A stretch of DNA of 64,000 nucleotides, taken from contig OX596344.1 of assembly GCA_951394405.1 (NCBI GenBank), forward strand, positions 1,488,001 through 1,552,000, given 5' to 3'. This DNA is from Coprinellus micaceus (lineage: Eukaryota; Basidiomycota; Agaricomycetes; Agaricales; Psathyrellaceae). Positions 12,263 through 21,700 of this stretch are shown piece by piece; within the stretch, counting starts at the first letter, position 1; each line of letters opens with the position of its first letter. The translations under genes and the position numbers were made by a program. The notes under the pieces are model-generated. The model saw nothing but the letters and a program-made list of their open reading frames with translations. It had not been told where the DNA came from and made no database searches.

Positions 12263-13121
12263 GTACGGTAGGCCGGACGTCCATGGATGGATTTCTGGGT
12301 TTCAACCTTCGATATCGCAATGCGCGTTGGGGTTCGATTCCCCGTCTGACTATGCCCCCTTGGGAAATGGCCACATTGGGGCCTACTCAGCGCTCAGTCG
12401 ACTCTGCTGGACACATCTTTGATTGCGCTCTGTTAAGCTACCCTGTATCCGGCGCAAATTCATGTAAAATAGAGGAAACCTCGAAACTAAAAACAGAAGT
12501 CGTGGCCGAGAATCGAACCCCCAACGCGGCAATCGTGCCAAGACAACCTGGTGGGTAGGGGTGTTGCTTAGGCGCCCATAGGAAGGGTCGCTTTCCAAGG
12601 CGGTTCTAGGTGAGCGCCATTCAAAAGGCGCAGCATAAAGCTGGTTTAAGCATCACTGGATCTGCTGAGTTGGTACCGATCACCAGGGATTAAGGGGGTG
12701 GGGCCCCATTGACAAGGGTTAGGAGGATTATCCATGAAGCGCACCTCTTCCACCAGATTGTCCAATGACGAGACATGGCACCTGGTGTGGGTCTGGTATG
12801 GATGGTATATATTTACACTGTCTAAATTCATCTTGAAATCCATAAAAAAAAACATGTAGGTGGTCACTGGCAAGTTGCGCGAAAACGGGGCGCTTATTTT
12901 CATCCAGGCCTCCCCGAAGCAAGGTACGTCGTGTTTCTACGGTCTGGGATATTTTCTGTAGACAAAGTAGTGATAAGTCCGGTCTATTTCCCTAATAAAC
13001 GTCCTATCTCCTCCACAGTAGGAATTGGCTGTGACGAGGTTCGAACACGGGGCCGCTGAATTGGCCCTAAGCGAATCTCGCGATTTCTGAAATCCATCCA
13101 TGGACGTCCGGCCTACCGTAC
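12263..13121. repeat. 859-bp element bounded by a 33-bp perfect inverted repeat
   Basis: Positions 12263-12295 (starting GTACGGTAGGCCGGACGTCC, ending GGATGGATTTC) recur as an exact reverse complement at 13089-13121. The interval holds a T-arm-like GGGGTTCGATTCCCC (about 12329-12343, plus strand), a second B-box-like site on the minus strand near 12510, and a TTCGAA-containing site near 13038. No transposase is visible. It could be a non-autonomous (MITE-like) element or a duplicated and inverted fragment. Confidence 0.6.
12500..12550 (-). other. tRNA-like fragment with B box
   Basis: Read on the minus strand, this stretch carries GGGGGTTCGATTCTC, an ATTGCCGC stretch like a Gly(GCC) anticodon loop, and an end GGCCACGACT. 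A full cloverleaf does not form: the T stem is mismatched and there is no D arm. It is probably a decayed or chimeric tRNA piece. Confidence 0.35.
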
Positions 13122-14299
13122 CCAAAGGTGCTTTTCCTGCGCCTGCCGTCTTCTGAGTGTTCAGTTTGCTGGTTGTATGCGGTACGCCTGTTCTCTAGAC
13201 TCTCCCCCGTCCTTGCTCGCTCTTTAGATTAGATATGGATCTCCCTGACTGTTCAATGCGCCCTGTCTCGCTCCTTGATCGGGACTGACATTCGCGGTGT
13301 CGTTCAGTGGACGAGACAGGAAGAACGCACAGAGACGGGGGAGGCACTAATCAGCGCCTTTTCCGGAATATATGCGGGGAGGCTTGAAGCCATCGGTTTC
13401 TTCTTCTCCGGGCACCTCCAAGCAGGCCTGCAAGCTTTGCTGGTACTGTATTTCTTCTGGCACTGGAGGCTGCCTCTTTCTCCGCCTTCTCAATCCTCCC
13501 TTGACATACTCAGCTGATATGGATTGTTCGCCTCGATCCATGATATTTTTGTACACCCAAGAACATCCGCCGCCACTCACGGAAAGGCGGCCGATAGATT
13601 CAAGCCTCCCAATAACGAAGGCCGACGGAGATACATTCAATTAATTATATAGGCCAAGCATGGATACCAATGCGTCGCCGATGTCACACAAGAGCGCCGC
13701 CATGTGGCACTAGACACAGTCTATATAAGGGCAAGGCCCAAGGGGCATCGTTGTTGCTGCGGCACATATGGACAGGGGTTGAAGTATGTCTCCTATTATC
13801 TGGGTTCTTTGCACGATTACTGATCTCCTGGAGGATGAATGGCAAGCGGCTGAGTCCTCGATTTAGCTCTGGATTTAGACGATCAGCGAATCCCCTTGAC
13901 CCAACTAATTGACCCCCTCTTTTTCTGAATGAGCGCTCCTCTGCTCAATTGTGGACATCGCTCCACCTTGTTTGTCTCTTTTGGCAGGTAACAGCCTCCT
14001 GCACTGAGCTCATGTTGTATTCGTTTCCCGACGGGTGTATCCGTGGCGTCGCATTCACATTCAGACACAACTGGCGAGTGTCCCTGGTTGTTCTGCGTGC
14101 ACATTAAAGCACACACAATTGCGGAAGGAGAGACGATGCAGTTTCTTGAGCACCACAAACGCTATTAGCGCTGTGCATTCTACCACTATAGTGGCGTTTG
14201 TCATGGTCATTCTGGAGGTTTCGCATGGAATTGGAATGCTTGAGGTATTTGAAAAGTTGACCACGAGTCCGCCCATTCCTGGACTTGAAGTCAGTCTTC
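13122..14299. other. gene-poor accessory sequence
   Basis: No supported gene. A TATATAAGGG stretch near 13721 resembles a TATA box but has no coherent gene after it. Open frames at 13275-13644 overlap on both strands and share no domain. Confidence 0.35.
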
Positions 14300-14848
14300 C
14301 TACCATGGACACTTTTTATTACGGCTCGTTTCGAGCCTAGCCCATTTCTTGTTCCGACGAGATAATGCGATCGGAATCTTCGAGTTTTGAGAAGCGTACA
14401 CGTCGCCTGTAGATAATGCACCCCAATCTGAAGCAATCCCGGTCTCCATGGCACACGGTTTTGGACTGGGGCGGGCATGAATGAACGATTGTGGAACGGG
14501 CGCTGGGTCGCTTAACCCATTATAAAGGGGATATTGCGATGGGTAAAGGTAGAAGACTGGTAGAGTAGGTTGCGACATCTCGGCTCTCAAGTGGATAATG
14601 TCGGAGGATAAATCGATATTGTCGAAGCAGACGTCATATGAAAAGGACACCGAACTAAAGCCCGTCGGGACATCGCAATTGAGATTCGGAACGATAACTG
14701 CACCACAGAGCTGTGCCCCGCTAGGTCGGTTGATGAGGGTGATGACCCTCGGGGTTGTTCGGGGTGGCCGAGCCCTGATGAAGGTCTTTGAGAGGAGTTT
14801 TGTAGAGGTCGAAAGTACGTTTATTGAACCATGTGAACTAGTTGTCAT
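14300..14848 (-). CDS. hypothetical orphan protein
   Basis: A single-exon open frame of 182 residues with an ATG at 14848. The composition is ordinary and not repetitive, but I recognise no motif. It contains FSYDVCFDNIDLSSDIIHL, which is compatible with a small globular domain. It is the only long uninterrupted frame in this gene-poor stretch. It may be a real orphan, a remnant of a larger gene or chance. Confidence 0.3.
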   Translation of the reverse strand: MTTSSHGSINVLSTSTKLLSKTFIRARPPRTTPRVITLINRPSGAQLCGAVIVPNLNCDVPTGFSSVSFSYDVCFDNIDLSSDIIHLRAEMSQPTLPVFYLYPSQYPLYNGLSDPAPVPQSFIHARPSPKPCAMETGIASDWGALSTGDVYASQNSKIPIALSRRNKKWARLETSRNKKCPW

Positions 14849-15332
14849 AACATTGATGTCGTTCGCCAGTGGTGTCCTGTTCGCTAGTGGGCGCGGTTAA
14901 TTTCTCGGAGCTAATCCCTCAGACAAGAAAAGATTAGGACATCGCTAGGTTAATCCACCTCAGGATGGAACCCGATATGCAGAAGTCGACGTAAATGCGG
15001 TAAAGAGGCGTGAAAACCCTTGAATCGAATCGGTACGCGATGGGAGATCGTCGGCGTCAAATGCCGTTCTCGAGGTTCTCTTCCTGGACTCTGGAGTAAC
15101 TATGACACTCATTTCGTAGAAAATAGTTGACATAAGAGTATCCTGCCTTAGTGCATGCACATCGATAGCATACGCCAGAGTCCTGGCCCTGCGAGGCGCC
15201 CGCTTCCGCCGCGTGTTGATCGGGCGCTTAATCGCGTTCCCGGAATCCCGCTTCAAAGTTCAAGCTTGCGGCTTATCTCCTGGGGTTCTCCTTACATCGT
15301 TCGGTCCAGGGAACAAAAAGAACACTCGATAA
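14849..15332. other. gene-poor accessory sequence
   Basis: Nothing convincing on either strand. It precedes the tRNA-fragment and hairpin repeats. Confidence 0.35.
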
Positions 15333-15364
15333 GGCCCTGCCAGGAATCGAACCTGGGTTCTGAT
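15333..15364 (-). pseudogene. tRNA 3'-half relic, probably tRNA-Gln
   Basis: On the minus strand this reads as the last third of a tRNA: a perfect 5-bp T stem with a 7-nt loop (CCAGG TTCGATT CCTGG), followed directly by an acceptor strand CAGGGCC. That strand would pair with a GGCTCTG or GGCCCTG 5' end. The run AGAACCCAGGTTC just before it matches the tRNA-Gln relic near 25290. The 5' half is missing here; the hairpin at 15365 takes its place. Confidence 0.55.
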
Positions 15365-15419
15365 CTGGCAGGGGGGGTTCGATTCCCGGCAGCGCCGGGA
15401 ATCGGGCCCCCCCTGCCAG
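15365..15419. repeat. 26-bp-stem hairpin with embedded B box
   Basis: The left arm (15365-15390, starting CTGGCAGGGGGGG) and right arm (15394-15419, ending CCCCCCCTGCCAG) pair over all 26 positions around a 3-nt AGC loop. There are only two G-T wobbles, both at the TT of the embedded GGTTCGATTCC. The arm contains an exact RNA polymerase III B-box consensus. It adjoins the tRNA 3'-half relic on the opposite strand. Confidence 0.75.
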
Positions 15420-15845
15420 GGTTGCAAATTTTCGCGCAGCGAGGGGCGCAAGGGTGGGGGGGCAAGCTCGAGGGGCAAATTCCCGCGCAGCGGGGGGGGG
15501 GGCAAGGGTGGGGCAAGGCAAATTCTCGCGCAGCGAGGGGTGGAGGCAAGTAGCAAGGGTGGGACAAAGCAAATTCTCGCGCAGCGAGGGTGGGGGTGGT
15601 AGGGGGCCGAGGGTGGGGCAGGCTCGCTGGGGATCAGACCCTCCCGGGGCAAGGGTGGGCGGGCAAGCTCGAGGGTGGGGCAAATTCTCGCGCAGCGAGG
15701 GGTGGGGGAGGGCAAGCTCGAGGGTAGGCAAACTAGTCGGGGCAATGTTGGGACGAGGGTGGGGCAAGCTCGAGGGTGGGTCGTCCACGGCAGGCTACGG
15801 GCAAATTCTCGCGCATCGCGCGTGGGGTTGGCAGCTCCCGGCAAA
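15420..15845 (+). repeat. G-rich minisatellite of GCAAATTC-hairpin modules
   Basis: The module GCAAATTCTCGCGCAGCGAG followed by a G-rich spacer (GGGTGGGGCAAG variants) recurs imperfectly at about 15425, 15476, 15517, 15569, 15678 and 15808. In each, CTCGC-GCA-GCGAG or a variant can fold. The plus strand has many GGGG runs and could form G-quadruplexes. Open frames through the array on both strands are artefacts of repetition. Confidence 0.75.
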
Positions 15846-15985
15846 TTCACGCTACGCGATATAGGGCAACCTTCGTAGGTCCTGCAAGGGTTCTTTCACG
15901 CTACGCGATATAGGGCAACCTTCGTAGGTCCTGCAAGGGTTCTTTCACGCTACGCGATATAGGGCAACCTTCGTAGGTCCTGCAA
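15846..15985 (+). repeat. 49-bp tandem repeat, nearly three copies
   Basis: The unit starting TTCACGCTACGCGATATAGG recurs at 15846, 15895 and 15944 with an exact 49-bp period. The last copy is truncated and runs into another GCAAATTC, followed by a GCCCGCC/GGCGGGC hairpin (about 15982-16013). It continues the neighbouring array with a different hairpin core. Confidence 0.9.
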
Positions 15986-16084
15986 ATTCGCCCGCCTTTC
16001 ATATAGGGCGGGCTCCCGGCATTTCCGTAGCTCCTGGCAAGCTTCGGCAAGAGTGGGTCGCCCGCCGTCCCGCCTTTCATCATT

Positions 16085-17120
16085 AGGCACAGCTCTGCCC
16101 GGAATCAAGACACGCCCTGCCCGGAATCGGCAAGCCGCCCAACTGATGGCATCGAAACCACCACTCAGAAGGACCCCCCGATACTCGCTCAGAGGTCCGA
16201 TCTTTATGCGACGAATTTGTGTGGCAATACTGAGCACTCTGGCGGCTCAGGTTCGTGAGCAGAAAAGCTGCGGAAGCAAGACGCAAGGCGGTGTGCGGAG
16301 GAATCAGCCCGAAACGTCCTCTCCTCGTTCCAAAAAATCGAAATCACAATTTTTTTGGCGAGCGAGAGGGCCATTTTCGTCGCATGCCCTCACCCAGGAG
16401 AAACCTCGGAGTATCATACATCTAACCGAGTAAAGGGGGGTCCTCACTCAGACCACTCGACGCACGTCTTTCTTTTTACTTTTTTTGAATTATCCAAACT
16501 GAACGTGTACCAGACATGCCCTCCCAGGTGCCTGCCCATTCCGACACTGTCTGGTCGCTCGTCGTACGCGTGGCACCCCAATCCGAGCCCAACAGTATGG
16601 GACCCAACGCTATACGAAGGGCAGCCAGTGAGCAGGTAAGTTTACATTCAACGACATCACCTTCTTTTTTGCTGACGATGCTAGTATTCAAACGACATTG
16701 GGAACAGGCTCACAGCCCACCTTCACGCGGCAGCCCGTGAGCAGGTAAGTTTATATTACATCGGGCCACCACCTTCTTTTGCTGACGATAGTATTCACGC
16801 TCACAGAGGACCTTTGAGCCACGTAGAGAGAATATTTCGTTAGATCACAAATGATACAAAGGGTTCGAGCCAAAGACAGAAACGTTCCAGCCCATAGAAC
16901 CCGCAGGCTTCAACCCACCACCACTTTCGTCACAACGGGGTCCACTCCGACACGACGACGAATAGGCGTGCTCCGCTTTCTATTCGAGTTTCGACCGTCG
17001 CGAGGCACCGTGCTGCCAGGAATCAAGACACGCACTGCCAGGATTCGGGGCACGCACTGCCAGGATTCGAGGCACGCCCGGCCCGGAATCAAGCCGCCCC
17101 CCGACAACTGATGCCATCGT
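16085..17120. repeat. region bounded by related direct repeats
   Basis: Near 16089-16152 the sequence reads GGAATCAAGACACGC, then another GGAATC copy, then CCGCCC and AACTGATGGCATCG. Near 17028-17118 the same order recurs: GGAATCAAGACACGC, two GGATTCG copies, one more GGAATCAAG copy, CCGCC and AACTGATGCCATCG. Between them lies the 109-bp duplication and no gene. This could be a duplicated block or an element with degraded ends. Confidence 0.45.
16621..16806 (+). repeat. 109-bp tandem duplication with splice-like ends
   Basis: Two copies start at 16621 and 16730. Each begins GCAGCC(A/C)GTGAGCAG, followed at once by GTAAGTTTA, then CACCTTCTTTT and GCTGACGAT, and ends CTCACAG. Each copy therefore carries a consensus 5' splice site, a possible branch site and a 3' splice site, although I find no surrounding gene. 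Confidence 0.6.
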
Positions 17121-17639
17121 CTGGTCGCTCGTCGTCGGCTCTCTGTCTCCAACCATCACGTACCTCCGCACGACGAGCACTTTCGTCGCAACCTCGCCGC
17201 AACGGCCTCCACTCCAACGCGACCGTCGAACTAGGCGTGCTCCCGAGGGCATCGAGTCGAGGCGATGACACCCAAGATGAGGGTGGCGGGGAGAGCGAGG
17301 GATTAGGAGGGAAAGGTCGTGGCAAGTCAGCGGCGACCTCGTTCACCGCTTATGCGGCGAGACTTTTCCGCACTCTCGTGGAGGCCGGATCGACAGGAGG
17401 GGAAGACACGACGACGAATAGCGTGCTCCCGACAAGTCATTTCTATTTCCTCGTCAAATCTAGTTTCCTCGGAAAGGAGGAGGACGAGACGTCCTCGCAG
17501 ACTTCCCCGCCCTCTCTCTCTCTCTCTCTCGGCGCCCTCGGCGACTCTAGAACGAGCTTCGACCCACGCACTACGTGAAGGGAGGAGAGGGAGTGGAGGC
17601 GGGATCGAGGGGGAGGGACGTGGCTACGGGAGGGGATTC

Positions 17640-18436
17640 ACGACCCCTACGCCCCGACCGACCTGGACTTCATGGATGTAGACTGCCCTCGTGAAATCGT
17701 CGAGTCGCTCGGAACTCCGTTCGCGACCCTCGTCTGATCCCATGAACGCCGTCTACACCACGACATGACGCCCACAACTCCAGGACGGTCTCATGTCGAC
17801 GATCGCCCTACATTATCTTCCTCGACACCAGACAGGCCACCCTTCGATACAAAACAACCAAGTGACAACGACAATACCAAATCGCGCGAATGGCCTCCGA
17901 ACCCCATTGAACGGACACCTTTTCGTAACCCACCACCTCACTTCGCCCTCACTTGCAACATGCACCAGAACATGTCCCCCGCCAATATTCTCCCCATCTA
18001 CGACGCCTACGCAAAACGCGGCCTCCGTCTACGATCGCCTCCTGCAAAGGATGGCGAAGCCCGAGTGGCAAAAGTCCTTCCTCGCGAGCGGCGCCCTCCC
18101 AAGCCAGCGACTGGGATAAATGGGCTATCGTGTGGAAGGACACCTCTTGCGGCATTCGGAAAACTGGGGGGAAGACCGTAAGGGAATCACTTCCCCAAGT
18201 TCGACCCTATGGAGGTACGTCGCTCAATGTTCCAACTCTACGATATCCATACTGACGGCGACCCATCGACACTAAGACGCCTGAAACCGATATACATCCT
18301 GTGCGAGCCTTCGCAGGGCAATTACGCATTGGAGACCGCCTTCGCCAACCAATGGAGCGCGTCTACGAGCACGTCCTCGTCCAGGCGGACGTCCTCGCCG
18401 AAGATTACCTGTCCGAGCATCCCGTCCATGTATAAT
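17640..18436 (+). pseudogene. frameshifted gene remnant
   Basis: Protein-like segments lie in all three plus frames in order: DPYAPTDLDFMDVDCPREIV (about 17640), VYDRLLQRMAKPEWQKSFLA (about 18030), DWDKWAIVWKDTSCGI (about 18110), NWGEDRKGITFPKFDPMEV (about 18160) and MERVYEHVLVQADVLAEDYL (about 18350). Switching between frames needs several frameshifts that splice sites do not explain, and stop codons interrupt each frame. I do not recognise the parent family. Confidence 0.45.
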
Positions 18437-18655
18437 TAGCGCTACCTATGCATGCCTCCCGAGCCTTTACCAGATATGTAAAATATGTACGAGAACGTTT
18501 TCCCGCCGCAACCTCGAGCCCTTGGGAGTCGCAAAGGTAGCAGGCTGAGCCACAGACGTGGCCCTACGGTCCTTTGTTTTGTGTAGATTCAGCATCTCGA
18601 CGGCCCGTCAACTCGAGACAGGAGATAGGGGCCACCTCCCTTTTTTGGATTTCAA

Positions 18656-18684
18656 AAGTGTCCTGGCTCGAAACCAGGACACTT
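18656..18684. repeat. 11-bp perfect hairpin resembling a T arm
   Basis: AAGTGTCCTGG and CCAGGACACTT pair perfectly around the 7-nt loop CTCGAAA. The loop size and the TTTCGAG on the opposite strand resemble a tRNA T arm. It lies just upstream of the first usable ATG of the chromodomain gene. Confidence 0.6.
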
Positions 18685-18713
18685 CCGGCAACCCAAATAG
18701 GAAGGTACCGGGT

Positions 18714-21700
18714 ATGGGTCGCCGGTTGGGGGCCAGTCGAAAGTCCGCACTTCAACAACCTGCTGGCACCCAAACACATTTCTATCTTCCCCTCTGTTCT
18801 TATACTTGCCTTCAACGGCCCTGCTTCCAAACATCCCAGAAACCCGTTTGGGACGAGGCTATCACACAAAGTACGTTGCCTTCTTTAATGCCGTCAATGC
18901 CCAAATGTTAAAACTTAACGTTATGTTCAGATCCTTGTATTGACCCCGCACTCTGGGGCAACGTATATCAAATGACAGAACCGAATCCTGTGTCATATGA
19001 CTATCCACCAGAAGCCAAGGATCTGGATTCAGCGGTGGTCTTTGAACGGTTCAGACCAAGGGACGAGGCTGCATTTCGTAAGGTGTCAGGCTCACGACAC
19101 ATGAGACCATAGGTTGACAAAAAAAAAAAAAGACAGAGCGAGCCGTCGCTGATAGGCCCTCAGTTGGCCTGCCTCAGGACTGGAGCAAGGTCTACGAGCT
19201 ACGCATCACCCCCGAGGACTATCAATATGAGGTCGACGAACTCAGCAAGGCCCCAGCCCCTCCTCCAGAGGAACGCTGCGAACGCATTCTCCATCCCAAC
19301 CCTCCTGACACTGATATTCCAGAAGGGTTATATGCATCCCAGTCCAAGACCTGGACGGCTGAAGAGACGAAAGGCTATTTACGCGGATGGGTGATGACGG
19401 CTCCGTGGTCAATAGATGAGAAGGCTGAAGAGCAACGGCGAATGGCAAGCCTCATTACCCCAAAGAATATTGCACCCACCATCGACGAAGCTACTGGGCG
19501 TATCATAGCTGAGGGCATCTTTGGGCTGATTCAACTCATTCCCGGTATATCGTTCGCCCTCATGATCGACGGGTTCTTCAAGACCGTGGCAGCGTACCAT
19601 ACCCTCGACTCCATCAAGCGCTTGTACCCCAAGCTATATCCACGAGTCTTGGAGCTGGCAATCAAGCTGGCAATTGCGACCTGGGGCTCTCGAGAGAAGG
19701 GCATCACCCCCATCTACCGAACCCCTGGGCACAAGCGAAATGATCGTTCTTCAGAGCCCGAGGATCCCAAATCGTTTGACGGTGCGTATAGCGAGGCTGG
19801 GACGGTCCTCAAGGGGTATGGGAAGGGTGTCTTTGTCCCCATCGCACAGTCTGATACCTCTGGTGCAAAGGAAGTGACTGGAGCCGTTCTGGAGATCCTG
19901 AACGAGCTGTACGACATCATGCTCCGGATCTCACTCTCCAAGGCCGAGTACGAGCTGATTCGATTCGCTGCAAATGTCAACAATGTGCATTCCTATGGGG
20001 GGTTGAAGGGCGTGGGCTGCACCAGCGTTCAAATGAACATCTCGTCGTGCAAAAAGTCGTTGAGAGAGACTCTCGGGTTTCAAGGAACCTTCCATACGGA
20101 TGACGGAGATGCGAAAACTGGGTTCACCACATTCACTCTCCTGCTTCGGATTCCACCATGTATGTTCTCTCCATTTTTCACTTGGGAAACCTTTGAATCT
20201 AAATGTCTACGTTCTAGCGGCCGAGTCTGGTGTTTTTATGTTTCCACGCGTGGGCACGTACTTGCGAGAGCTGGGTATTTGGATCCTCTGGGGAGTGTTC
20301 AATGGTCGGGATCTGCATGGCGGGTTCGAGCCCACACAGTCGCAGGAGGATCGGTGGCGCTGGATCGATGAAGTTCTTCAACCTATGTGGGATCTGCTGG
20401 ATGAAGCGGAGCGGGCGGCCTTCATTGGGTATATGGGGACAGTTCCTGCGTATCGTTCCTCTGGACATAATATGACCAAAACTCAGCGGTACGGTAATTC
20501 GACCGGATCGAAGGATCTCGACTCTTACGCCAACTGGGCTGATGCTGGACATGCAATCTATGGAGGTGACGTTCCTTATGCAACAAGACATGCTCGAGAG
20601 GCAGCGCTCCAACTCCTGGAATACCTTCGCTACTGCAACATGGACTGTACCATCCCTCTCGACACACTTGTTGCGTCTTTCAAGTACCAGAACCCTACGA
20701 CCGGAGAGCTGGTATCCCCAGAGCCATTTCCAGTGGATCCCCGACTCAACAGGGATTCAATTATGCTTCGCCACTGGAAGTATTATATGAACCTCTGCGA
20801 GCAATACTTCATTCCTGTGCAGCGCATGCGTGTCCGGGCTCAACAAATGAAAAACACCCACCACTTCCGCTCAACCGAGGATCAGAGTGCTGAAGAACTC
20901 CTTCAGCGACTCAAGCAGACGCGCATCGATATGGGCGCAGTCAAAGAGGTTGCGGAGGGAGATGGGGGGTCAGGACGTCCAGATGCGGGAGGTGTGGTGG
21001 ATGGTGTGGAAGAACTGGTGGTTGACGTGGTTGAAAAGGTGCTCCATTTCAATCTGGGAGATGACGGAAAGGTACGCTATCCTTCTCTGATATTCCAGCG
21101 GTCAGTTTCTCACATGAGTGTTAGATCTATTTTGACGTGCTGTACAAAGGTTCAGAGGAAGTGGTATCTGTCGAGTCTGCTAGGTATGTAAGAGCCTGCA
21201 TGGTTAGCCCGCTTGCAACTGGGTCCTGACATTCGTTAAAAGACTGCAGGAAAATCCAGACAACATCCACCTCATGTACCGTGTTCTACCGCCGGAACTC
21301 CGCAAGCTGTTACCAGGTCCAGGGCTGGCAGTACCCATTCAAACAGCTTCTGCCCCAGCATGCGATACCTCTGATTCGGACGGAGAGACCGAATCCAGTG
21401 ACAGCGACTTGGAGGATGAGTGGAGTGGCGTTGCCTCTCGTCAGCAGAGTAAGAGAAAGCGACCAGTTGATGAGTTGGAGTCGGAGGATGAGAGTGAAGG
21501 TGATGCGATGGAGGCAAGCTCCTCGCTTACCTTGAGTACTGCACCACCCTCTCAAGAGCCAGGGAAGAGGCCTACACGAGCCTCTACCAGGACTAAGCGT
21601 GTGCGTGCAGGGTCTGCGACTCAGATGATGGTGGTGGAACAGGGATGCAGTGCCCAGATGGAAGAGCAAGAGGGAACGAACGGGGGGATTAGCCCAGCGG

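Noticed and set aside
12500..12550. Functional tRNA-Gly(GCC)
   Set aside because: The anticodon-like loop and B box are present, but the stems do not pair and there is no D arm.
15430..15850. Coding regions across the G-rich array on both strands
   Set aside because: Long frames here come from a repeat without stop codons. They are Arg/Gly/Pro-rich and repeat the array unit.
15846..15985. CRISPR-like array
   Set aside because: The 49-bp units are directly contiguous with no unique spacers, and the genome is eukaryotic. It is an ordinary tandem repeat.
18558..18713. Start of the chromodomain protein at 18558
   Set aside because: The frame is open from there but the codon is GTG. The first ATG in the exon is 18714, and the true start may lie in an upstream exon.
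20080..20340. Assignment of the oxygenase-like core to the TET/JBP family
   Set aside because: The H-x-D...H layout fits 2OG oxygenases in general, but I cannot see sequence features specific to TET/JBP. The family was left open.
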